NCBI GenBank assembly: GCA_003246505.1
Contig: QKAI01000405.1
Coordinates: 1-5,339, forward strand
Length of the DNA stretch: 5,339 nucleotides
Origin: Spirochaetaceae bacterium
GTDB taxonomy: Bacteria > Spirochaetota > Spirochaetia > DSM-2461
Direction: 5' to 3'
Shown here: in pieces, positions 1 to 5,339 of the stretch
How positions within the stretch are numbered: the first letter of the stretch is position 1
How the letters are laid out: each line of letters begins with the position of its first letter
Program-made: the position numbers and the translations under genes
Notes under the pieces: generated by a model
Seen by the model: the letters and a program-made list of their open reading frames with translations, nothing else
The model's database searches: none
Told to the model about the DNA's origin: nothing

Positions 1-9
1 GGGATCCGC

Positions 10-17
10 GGAAGGAG
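10..17 (+). promoter_or_regulatory. strong Shine-Dalgarno site of the pilin gene
   Basis: GGAAGGAG lies 9 bases before the ATG at 27 and is an almost ideal ribosome binding site. It is by far the best in the operon: the chaperone and usher genes have GTG or ambiguous starts with poor sites. This fits the need for many more copies of the major pilin than of the assembly proteins. Only 26 bases precede the gene in this window, so the promoter is not visible. Confidence 0.8.
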
Positions 18-26
18 TTTTTACCA

Positions 27-533
27 ATGAAAAAAGGAATTATTGTGATTCTGGCAGCTGTAACGGCCCTGCCTCTCTTCGCTTCGAACGGAGATACCCT
101 GAATATCGGAGGGGTGGTTCCCCTTATTCTGAATCTGACCGTCACCCCGGCGGCAAACTACGACAATCTGGATCTGGTTGATGCGGCGGCAGGCTCGGTC
201 ACGGCCACCCTGGCGGGCATCGTCATCGCCACGAACAACTCCGCCGGATGGGAGCTCTGGATCACATCCACCAATGCGGACGGCGGGTCCTGCGCCCTTA
301 TCAATGACGACGGGGACGAGGTAACCTACACTCTGGCTTACACGGGAACCGGGGGGGCGGCGACCACCGCGGTGGTGGCCACCACGGGCACCATGTACGG
401 GGAGGCGATCAGCACCGATACGGCGGAGCGATACGACGATACGGGCAACCTGACCATCACCTATACCCAGGGAGCCGATTATCCCTCCGGTTACTACTCC
501 GATCAGCTGACCATCGTCCTCAGGGCTAAATAG
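27..533 (+). CDS. major fimbrial subunit (pilin) of an archaic-type chaperone-usher system
   Basis: Predicted secreted structural subunit, 168 residues, that would polymerise into the fimbrial shaft by donor-strand exchange. Seen: a Sec signal peptide at residues 1-19 (MKK, then a hydrophobic run, cleavage after LFA), then a short mature N-terminus with alternating hydrophobic residues (about 23-39) suited to be the donor strand, then a beta-rich, Thr/Gly/Ala-rich domain. The C-terminus SGYYSDQLTIVLRAK has the alternating pattern of a final beta strand, as in spore-coat-U-like and other pilin domains. The length is usual for a pilin. The assignment rests mainly on context (chaperone and usher follow directly) and on resemblance to the second domain of the tip subunit at 3698-4609. 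Odd: only one cysteine (Cys89) in the mature protein, so the intramolecular disulfide common in pilins is impossible. The ATG at 27 is well supported by its ribosome binding site. A different secreted beta-domain protein is possible but unlikely. Confidence 0.85.
   Translation: MKKGIIVILAAVTALPLFASNGDTLNIGGVVPLILNLTVTPAANYDNLDLVDAAAGSVTATLAGIVIATNNSAGWELWITSTNADGGSCALINDDGDEVTYTLAYTGTGGAATTAVVATTGTMYGEAISTDTAERYDDTGNLTITYTQGADYPSGYYSDQLTIVLRAK
363..385. repeat. two overlapping perfect palindromes inside the pilin gene
   Basis: Positions 363-376 (ACCACCGCGGTGGT) and 372-385 (GTGGTGGCCACCAC) are each perfect 14-base palindromes that share a GTGGT arm, so in RNA only one could fold at a time. 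They encode the repetitive stretch ATTAVVATT. The simplest explanation is codon choice in a Thr/Val/Ala repeat; a regulatory role is speculative. Confidence 0.3.
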
Positions 534-534
534 G

Positions 535-1290
535 GTGCGGATCGGATTTGTCGGCCCGGCGTTAGTGCTGCTTCTCCTACTGCTGCCGGGCGGGCTTTGG
601 GGGTTTACCTTTTCTCCCATCTCCCAGGATTTTTCCTCCGAGGGGAGGGACAGCAGCCATGTTTTCACCATCCATAACGACTCTCAGACAGAACGGATCG
701 CCGTAAAGGTTTCCCTTTGGAAGCGGACCATGGACGAAGAGGGCCGGGAGGAGCTGAGCCCCTGCCCCGGAGAGTTTCTCATCTATCCCGCCCAGAGTAT
801 TCTGGCCCCCGGGGAGGAGCGATCCGTGAGGATCAAATGGCAGGGAGGCCCGGTGACGGGACGGGAAAGGAACTACCGGATCGTGGCGGAGCAGCTGCCC
901 GTGGATTTCCAGGAGGAGAACGTCCGGGAGGAGGGCGGCGGCATCCGCTTCACCTTCCGCTACGAGGGGAGCCTCTACGTGGTGCCACGGGAGGCCCGGG
1001 CCGATGTGTCCCTTGAGTCGGTGAAGACCGAATACCGGGACGGGGAGCCCTATCTGGCCCTGGTCTTTGAGAACCGGGGAAGCCGCCACGCCATCCTGAA
1101 TCAGCTGGAGATCCGGCTGGACAGTCCCTACGACAACTTCGAGACCATATCCCTGGAAGGGGAGGATCTGGCCGGCGTATCGGGAGAAAACATACTGGCC
1201 GGGAACCGGCGGGTTTTCCTTATCCCCGAACCGCCCGCCGTCCAGGGGGAGGATCTCCTCTGGCAGTTCTCCTTCAGCCCCGTTTATTAA
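535..1290 (+). CDS. periplasmic fimbrial chaperone, PapD-like family
   Basis: Predicted periplasmic chaperone, 251 residues, that captures pilins as they leave Sec, supplies a strand to complete their fold and delivers them to the usher. Seen: a signal peptide at 1-23 (MRIGF, poly-Leu core, cleavage near LWG/F). The N-terminal immunoglobulin-like domain (about 24-125) has the family pattern: FTIHND, then FLIYPAQSILAPGEERSVRIKW (82-102), then YRIVAEQLP (114-122), close to the P..L.PGE...VR..W and YRL..EQLP signatures. A second domain begins after RFTFRYEGSLYVVP (138-151), which resembles the G1-strand and LPVFV-type region of archaic chaperones. The length suits the family. The start is GTG, one base after the pilin stop (TAG-G-GTG), with only a weak AGGG upstream, so translation is probably coupled to the pilin. 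One lone cysteine (Cys77) in the mature protein. The family is certain; the archaic subclass is inferred from sequence style and gene order. Confidence 0.93.
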   Translation: MRIGFVGPALVLLLLLLPGGLWGFTFSPISQDFSSEGRDSSHVFTIHNDSQTERIAVKVSLWKRTMDEEGREELSPCPGEFLIYPAQSILAPGEERSVRIKWQGGPVTGRERNYRIVAEQLPVDFQEENVREEGGGIRFTFRYEGSLYVVPREARADVSLESVKTEYRDGEPYLALVFENRGSRHAILNQLEIRLDSPYDNFETISLEGEDLAGVSGENILAGNRRVFLIPEPPAVQGEDLLWQFSFSPVY

Positions 1291-1317
1291 GACCCCCCGG
1301 CGGGCCGAGAATATAAA

Positions 1318-3681
1318 GTGATGCGGAATTGCAAAGGCTGTTCTCTTATCCTGTTTCTTCTCATCCCTCCCCTGTGGGCCCAGGAGGAGGTCCTGCTACC
1401 CGTTCCTTTCTACATCGACGGAGCCTATTCCGGTGAAATCGATCTGAGAATCAACGGGCGGGTCCTGATTCAGCCCTATCCCCTTTTCCGGCAGCTGGAA
1501 CCCTATCTCGACGGGAAGAAGCTGGAAAGTCTGTGGGGACGATGGGCCGGGGATGAGTGGGTGAGCGTGGAATCCCTGGCGGGGACACCGATAAAGGCCG
1601 AATTCGACGAGACCCTCCTCCTCTTCCGCATTGAGATCCCCCCCGAATCGCGCCGCCCCTCCGCGTACTCCCTGACCCGGGAGAAGAGGGCCCCCCCCTC
1701 CCGGCTGACCCCGCCCGCCCGCCTTTCCGGGGTCCTGAACATGGAGGGATGGACCCAGATGGATTACGGGGAGAGTCTGCTCCGCTACGAACTGGGCCCG
1801 GAGCTGGGGGTGAATTTCGTCGGATACGTGCTGGAGGCCAAGGGAGGACTCCGCTCGGAGGGGGATATCCTCTTCCTGGACTATCTGAGGGGGATAAAGG
1901 ATTTCCCCGCCCTCTCCCTGCGCACCGAGGCGGGGGATCTGACCTACGGGGCGGACGGGTTCTCCCAGGGGAACCTGGTGGGGATCGCCGCCTATCGCAA
2001 AACTTCCCTGGACATGTACTACCAGACCCGTCCGGAGCTGGGGCGCACCATTTTCTTTCCCGAGCCGACGGAGGTTGAGATTCGGATCAACGACCGGACC
2101 GTGCGGCGCAAGAAGGTCTCCGCCGGGACCTGGACCTTCTCCGACTTCCCCCTGGTGCAAGGGCCCAACGAGGTGGAACTGCTCTGGTCCGACTCCGCCG
2201 GGGACCACCGGGAAAATTTTTTCCAGATCTACGACAGCGCCCTGCTTAAGGGAAATGAAACGGATTGGGGCGGCGCCCTGGGCACGGACAGCTGGAACAC
2301 CCTGAATCCGGCCCTTCTCCTCCATCTGTCCCGGGGCCTCTCCGACCGGATGACCGCCGGCCTCAGCGTCTATTCCCTGCTCGACGGATCCTTATTCTCC
2401 TTCCAGGCACCCCTCTATGCGGCTTTCGCCCTGGGAACCTTCGGTTTGATTCCGGAGGCGGAAATAGCCATGGACCAGGGTTTCAATGGGGGTGTCTCCC
2501 TGAATCACAGCTTTTCCGAGAAGAGGGAGAACCACTTTCGCCAGAGTTTCGGCAGCTCCCTGTCCCTGAGGTACGAAACCTTTCCCCTGGAAGCCCAACG
2601 CTATTCCGCCCGGGCATACTACAACTACCTGCCCCTGCCGGATCTCTCCTTTACCCCCTCGGCCAGCTGGTCCTACGAAGCTGTCCGGGCTGATCAGGGA
2701 ATCGATCTCTCCCTGCGCATCAGAAAGAGCGGGGGGGACGGGAGCACCGTCTCCACGGAACTGGGAGTGGTCCTCGCCGACGGGGAGTGGTCCCCCAAGG
2801 CGGCCCTGACCTATTCCGCCTCTTTCCCCGAAATCAACCAGAATCTCTACGCCCGGGGAGACCTGAGCGGTCAGAAGATGTCCCTGGCCTGGAACCGGTA
2901 CAACAGGGCGAACCGGGACAGGGATTACTCCCTGGGCGCTTCGGCGGTGGTGCCCGCCCAGAGGGAGGAACGGTTCTCCCTCTCCCTGAACGGGGGGTAC
3001 ATAGACCCGCGATTCTCCATCAACCTCTCCCAGGGGTTCAATGCCTTCTTCGACGAGGAGGCCTATGCGAATACCACGACCCTCTCCGCCGGCTCTGCCC
3101 TGGTCTATGCCGACGGCGTCCTGACCTACTCTCGGCCCCTGAGGAGCAGCTTCGTCATCGTCGACTCCCGCATCGGCCCCCTGGAGGTGAATCCCACCGC
3201 CCGGGGTTCCCTCCTCTCCCTGGACGGCAGGGAGCCGGGACTGATACGGGACCTCTCCCCCTACCGGTACACGGTGCTGCGCCTCTCCCCGGAAAACCTG
3301 CCCGTGGGATCGGATATCAATGACTATACCACCGCGGTCTACCCCTCCTACCGTTCGGGGACTCTGATCCGGGTGGAGGAGAAAATCTACATGTACGCCG
3401 GGGGAATCCTGTCCGACGGGGAAGGACGGCCCCTCCCCCTGGTCCTGGGAGAGATCCGCCCCGTGCCGGAGGAGGGCAAAGCCGCTTCAGGGGAGGAGTC
3501 GGGCCGGGGGAAGTGGCCCCGGGAGTTTTTCACCGATGGGGAAGGCTATTTCGAATGTTACGGACTGGAGCCGGGAGAGTATCTCCTGACCCTGCAGAAC
3601 CGGGGCCTCTCCTTTGCGGTCCAGGTCAGGGCCGACGAAAGCGGCTATTACGATTGGGGGGTGGTGAAACCTGAAGATTAG
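1318..3681 (+). CDS. outer-membrane fimbrial usher
   Basis: Predicted outer-membrane assembly platform and pore, 787 residues, that binds chaperone-subunit complexes and secretes the fibre. Seen in order: signal peptide 1-21 (cleavage after LWA); N-terminal periplasmic domain about 25-115; beta-barrel strands from about 135; plug domain about 251-305, with the typical pattern EVEIRINDRTVRRKKVSAG, TFSDFPLVQGPNEVELLW and FFQIYD; barrel strands again about 318-615, rich in alternating aromatic residues; the conserved post-barrel segment (about 612-667) with LSPYRYTVLRLSPENLP, matching the usher pattern L.PY..N.I.ID...LP; and a C-terminal domain (about 690-787) with DGEGRPLPL and a DGEGYFECYGLEPGEYLLTL element. 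A polar linker (717-735) interrupts this last domain. The length is in the range of archaic ushers. The start is GTG at 1318 or the next codon, ATG at 1321; neither has a good ribosome binding site, only GAGA at 1307-1310. Only one cysteine (Cys747) is in the mature chain. Confidence 0.95.
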   Translation: MMRNCKGCSLILFLLIPPLWAQEEVLLPVPFYIDGAYSGEIDLRINGRVLIQPYPLFRQLEPYLDGKKLESLWGRWAGDEWVSVESLAGTPIKAEFDETLLLFRIEIPPESRRPSAYSLTREKRAPPSRLTPPARLSGVLNMEGWTQMDYGESLLRYELGPELGVNFVGYVLEAKGGLRSEGDILFLDYLRGIKDFPALSLRTEAGDLTYGADGFSQGNLVGIAAYRKTSLDMYYQTRPELGRTIFFPEPTEVEIRINDRTVRRKKVSAGTWTFSDFPLVQGPNEVELLWSDSAGDHRENFFQIYDSALLKGNETDWGGALGTDSWNTLNPALLLHLSRGLSDRMTAGLSVYSLLDGSLFSFQAPLYAAFALGTFGLIPEAEIAMDQGFNGGVSLNHSFSEKRENHFRQSFGSSLSLRYETFPLEAQRYSARAYYNYLPLPDLSFTPSASWSYEAVRADQGIDLSLRIRKSGGDGSTVSTELGVVLADGEWSPKAALTYSASFPEINQNLYARGDLSGQKMSLAWNRYNRANRDRDYSLGASAVVPAQREERFSLSLNGGYIDPRFSINLSQGFNAFFDEEAYANTTTLSAGSALVYADGVLTYSRPLRSSFVIVDSRIGPLEVNPTARGSLLSLDGREPGLIRDLSPYRYTVLRLSPENLPVGSDINDYTTAVYPSYRSGTLIRVEEKIYMYAGGILSDGEGRPLPLVLGEIRPVPEEGKAASGEESGRGKWPREFFTDGEGYFECYGLEPGEYLLTLQNRGLSFAVQVRADESGYYDWGVVKPED

Positions 3682-3697
3682 GTTTTTTTCGACGTTT
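3671..3697 (+). other. probable N-terminal extension of the tip subunit gene (non-ATG start, overlaps usher)
   Basis: The reading frame of the tip subunit stays open upstream of the ATG at 3698 to a TGA at 3665-3667. Read from CTG 3671 it adds LKIRFFSTF in front of MLILTPVLYGQ, giving a textbook signal peptide: positive KIR, hydrophobic core, cleavage near LYG/Q. The ATG at 3698 alone gives only a short hydrophobic stub without a positive N-region and without a Shine-Dalgarno site. Candidate starts are CTG 3671, preceded by a purine-rich GGGGGTGGTG at 3656-3665, or ATT 3677. Either would overlap the end of the usher gene (11 or 5 bases). A T7 tract at 3683-3689 lies inside this stretch. No standard ATG, GTG or TTG exists in frame here, so the choice of start is inferred. 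Confidence 0.5.
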
Positions 3698-4609
3698 ATG
3701 CTGATCCTGACTCCCGTTCTTTACGGGCAGGATTTTTTCCGCTTCTATGCCCCCCCGGGAGGGGTCTATCTGAACGCCTCCTTCGAGAGGGCCGAAACGG
3801 TTATCGTCCCCATCAGCGTGGAACACGGGGGAACGGGAATCCCTTCCTGGTTCCTGACCCTCTCCGCCGGGGGATCGGGCAACTATACCGCCCGGGAGAT
3901 GGACCAGGGGAGTTACACCATCACCTATCAGGTCTATAAGGATGCGCCCCCCGCCACTACGGTTCTCATGGCCCCGCCGGAGGTCCTCACCGTTGACAAC
4001 GTGATCACCACGGGGGATTTCTCCTCCTACGCGGCCACCACGGAGCGGTCCACCTACGATCTGTACTTCTATCTGCCCCCGGGACAGTTTTCCGCGGCCG
4101 GGGAGTATCTGGATACGCTGACCCTCTCCCTTTACACCGGGGACTACGGGGACAGCGGGACCCATGTCCTGGCCGATACGGTGGATATCCTGATAACGGG
4201 CCGCATGGCGGAATTGACCGATCTGTACGCCGACCCGGAGGCGGGGAACCGGTCCCTGGACTTGACCTCCGACGTCACGGACAGGCGGATCGCCCTGGTC
4301 CACGAAAGAAGCAACGCCCTACTGGGCTACGAAGTCACCATACGCAGCAGGAACATGGCCCTGGACGCGTCGGCAACGAATCCCTTCATGGAGCAGACCG
4401 AGGGGGCGGACCGGCTGGAGTACTCCCTGGCCTATGACGGCTTCTCCGTGGGGGGATGGGTCGGGGGCACGGCCCTGATCACGGACTCCCCGGGCATAAC
4501 GTCCCCGGAGTGGCTGACCAGGGAACTGACCCTTTCCTACACCGGGGACTCCGCTCTGGCCCACGGGGAGTACGAGGATATCCTTACCCTCATCATCACC
4601 GCCAAGTAA
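3698..4609 (+). CDS. two-domain fimbrial terminal subunit, likely tip adhesin
   Basis: Predicted exported protein at the tip of the fibre, 303 residues from this ATG, probably 310-312 with the upstream non-ATG start. Seen: a hydrophobic signal-peptide core at the start, then two beta-rich domains, about 11-167 and 168-303. Both end in the same element, GEY.D.LTL (135-143 and 290-298), followed by alternating hydrophobic residues. Domain 2 resembles the major pilin at several places: LDLTSDV, the LEYSLAYDG segment against VTYTLAYTG, and LTLSYTG...GEYEDILTLIITAK against LTITYTQ...GYYSDQLTIVLRAK. So domain 2 is the pilin-like part that joins the fibre, and domain 1 should be the exposed binding domain. 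This matches tip subunits of archaic systems (CsuE type) in size, domain count and position after the usher. There are no cysteines at all. Domain 1 carries Pro-rich hydrophobic loops (84-96 and 126-131), but its ligand cannot be read from the sequence. Being a minor structural subunit rather than an adhesin is the alternative. Confidence 0.8.
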   Translation: MLILTPVLYGQDFFRFYAPPGGVYLNASFERAETVIVPISVEHGGTGIPSWFLTLSAGGSGNYTAREMDQGSYTITYQVYKDAPPATTVLMAPPEVLTVDNVITTGDFSSYAATTERSTYDLYFYLPPGQFSAAGEYLDTLTLSLYTGDYGDSGTHVLADTVDILITGRMAELTDLYADPEAGNRSLDLTSDVTDRRIALVHERSNALLGYEVTIRSRNMALDASATNPFMEQTEGADRLEYSLAYDGFSVGGWVGGTALITDSPGITSPEWLTRELTLSYTGDSALAHGEYEDILTLIITAK

Positions 4610-4615
4610 GCCGGA

Positions 4616-5023
4616 TCACTTCACAAGGCTCAGGTCGTAGAGTATTCCCATGGGGGGCAATTCCTTACCATTCGCCAGAACCATCCTCCTATAGCGGACC
4701 GAAGCGGTAACCGTTACCTCCCGCTGCTCGTAGGGGGCGAGAATCTTACCGGCCCCTTCGTCCAGGTGCCACTCCTTCCCCTCCCCGTCGGTGAGGACCA
4801 GTTCGGTAAAGGGCTCGTTGCCCACGCGGCGGACTTTGCCTGTCATGGTAATGAGGCTATTCTCAACGATGCTCCCATCCGTTTTTTCATCATTCTGATT
4901 TTTATTCCCCTGAATTGATGTCGGAGAGATCTCTTTCTTCTCTCCCAGGCCTCTTGCGGCGACGTGAGATACCAGAATCAGGAGTATAAAACAGGAAAGA
5001 ATTCCGATTTTCAGTTTCTTCAA
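4616..5023 (-). CDS. small exported protein with OB-fold-like domain, function unknown
   Basis: Not recognised as a named family member. Seen, 135 residues: a signal peptide or anchor (MKKLKIG, then a strongly hydrophobic run to about residue 23, HVAARG; possible cleavage after VAA). No lipobox: the only cysteine (Cys11) sits within the hydrophobic core. A polar, Asn/Lys/Glu-rich linker follows (about 27-55), then a beta-rich domain (57-135) starting ITMTGKVRRVG, with LVLTDGEGKEWHL, a YEQREVTVTASVRY strand, and a closing LANGKELPPMGILYDLSLVK. The GKV...L.L.DG...W.L...Y....V.V.G pattern is like small extracellular OB-fold proteins, by eye only. The start is TTG at 5023, 2 bp after the stop of the upstream gene, with AAGGGG at 5040-5035 as the likely but rather distant ribosome binding site. 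It is probably co-transcribed with that gene and translated by coupling. The gene is convergent with the fimbrial operon, 6 bp apart, and more AT-rich; no functional link to the fimbria is visible. Confidence 0.75.
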   Translation of the reverse strand: MKKLKIGILSCFILLILVSHVAARGLGEKKEISPTSIQGNKNQNDEKTDGSIVENSLITMTGKVRRVGNEPFTELVLTDGEGKEWHLDEGAGKILAPYEQREVTVTASVRYRRMVLANGKELPPMGILYDLSLVK

Positions 5024-5025
5024 AT

Positions 5026-5339
5026 CTATTTTTGCCCCTTTCCTGATTTGTCTTTCCCCTCATCCGGTAAGCTTGCGGGGTTGATAACGGCCCCATTCGC
5101 TGAGAATTGAACATCCACGGGATAGCTATCGGGCAAAATAAACTCCGATTCCGTGGCGGAAAGGAGGGAAGCGGCAATATTGTCGCTCCTGTTGAAATCA
5201 CCGCTGGCGACATAACCCGTTTCATCACTGCCGCCAATATCCGTATTGGCGTTGAATACAAAAGCGATATCCCCTGTATACGATTCTGACGAGTCAATCG
5301 CTCCGTCTGAGGAAATTCCCAAATACCGGATATTGGCAC
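5026..5339 (-). CDS. C-terminal part of a hypothetical, probably exported beta-rich protein (partial)
   Basis: The gene enters from the right edge; 103 C-terminal residues are visible, read from codon 5337-5335 (ANIRYLGISSDG...) to the TAG at 5028-5026. The frame has no start that need be real in this window; a TTG at 5322 is in frame but has no support as a start. The visible part is acidic and rich in Ser, Asp, Asn, Gly and Thr with short hydrophobic strands (YTGDIAFVFNANTD, SEFILPDSYPVDVQF), then a Lys-rich tail (PDEGKDKSGKGQK). This composition suits an extracytoplasmic beta-sheet protein; no family is recognised. It ends 2 bp before the TTG of the small exported protein gene, which indicates one operon. 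It was chosen over the competing open frame on the same strand (5339-4902) because that one runs through the start of the next gene and has a less protein-like composition. Base composition is less GC-rich than the fimbrial genes. Confidence 0.65.
   Translation of the reverse strand, partial: ANIRYLGISSDGAIDSSESYTGDIAFVFNANTDIGGSDETGYVASGDFNRSDNIAASLLSATESEFILPDSYPVDVQFSANGAVINPASLPDEGKDKSGKGQK

Noticed and set aside
21..1089. Open frames on the - strand at 21-671 and 577-1089
   Set aside because: They lie opposite the pilin and chaperone genes, have no plausible ribosome sites seen, and their products have low-complexity, Gly/Arg- or Leu/Pro-rich composition.
1291..1317. GC-rich CCCCCCGGCGGG before the usher as a terminator
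   Set aside because: The possible stem is only three base pairs and no T run follows; it is most likely just GC-rich spacer.
1396..2325. Long open frame of 309 codons on the - strand, opposite the usher gene
   Set aside because: The usher frame on the + strand has clear domain signatures over the whole stretch. The antisense product is Gly/Pro/Arg-rich with no fold signature, as expected opposite a GC-rich gene.
1749..3323. Other + strand frames (1749-2078, 2265-2693, 2787-3323) inside the usher gene
   Set aside because: They are out-of-frame readings of the usher with Pro/Arg/Gly-rich products. The usher frame is intact, so they do not mark a frameshift.
3626..4303. Open frame of 225 codons on the - strand, opposite the tip subunit gene
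   Set aside because: Gly/Arg/Val-rich antisense product with no signal or domain; the + strand frame has a repeated pilin-type domain.
4616..5023. Lipoprotein signal in the small exported protein
   Set aside because: The only cysteine is at residue 11, within the hydrophobic core and not preceded by a lipobox at a proper cleavage position; an ordinary signal peptide fits better.
5170..5240. GDFNRSDN in the partial protein as a dockerin or calcium-binding repeat
   Set aside because: There is a single copy, and the spacing of acidic residues does not match the duplicated calcium loops of dockerins.
4902..5339. Open frame of 145 codons on the - strand in the other phase, reaching the right edge
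   Set aside because: It runs through the start of the small exported protein gene and its product is Arg/Pro/Ser-rich without strand pattern. The alternative frame ends exactly 2 bp before that gene and looks like an exported protein.

Overview
The window carries a compact chaperone-usher fimbrial operon on the + strand (27-4609). It faces a convergent pair of smaller genes on the - strand (4616 to the right edge). The outer-membrane usher, the PapD-type periplasmic chaperone and the Sec signal peptides show a diderm (Gram-negative-type) bacterium. The fimbrial genes are GC-rich, with many C- or G-ending codons; the right end is clearly more AT-rich. GTG and TTG starts are used. I cannot name the organism from the sequence. 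A spirochaete or another non-enterobacterial, possibly anaerobic, diderm would fit the divergent, nearly cysteine-free fimbrial proteins, but this is a low-confidence guess.

Layout: major pilin (27-533), periplasmic chaperone (535-1290), outer-membrane usher (1318-3681) and two-domain terminal subunit or tip adhesin (annotated from the ATG at 3698 to 4609, but probably starting further upstream inside the usher gene). The order pilin, chaperone, usher, two-domain tip subunit matches the archaic (sigma) chaperone-usher systems such as csu, here without the extra minor pilins. Expected route: the subunits cross the inner membrane through Sec, the chaperone holds and folds each pilin, the usher exchanges chaperone for neighbouring subunit by donor-strand exchange and exports the fibre, and the two-domain protein, which has no obvious N-terminal donor strand, caps the tip. 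The promoter lies left of the window.

On the - strand a truncated gene (right edge to 5026) is followed 2 bp later by a gene for a small exported protein with an OB-fold-like C-terminal half (5023-4616). The two probably share a transcript. Their stop is only 6 bp from the stop of the tip subunit gene, and no convincing terminator is visible there.

Most notable points: (1) the mature fimbrial proteins are almost free of cysteine, so the disulfide normal for pilins and ushers cannot form; (2) the tip subunit appears to start at a non-ATG codon inside the usher gene, which supplies the missing signal-peptide N-region and places a T7 tract inside the signal-peptide codons; (3) the second domain of the tip subunit is recognisably related to the major pilin. 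No RNA gene, CRISPR array, insertion sequence or gene-free stretch over 300 bp was found.
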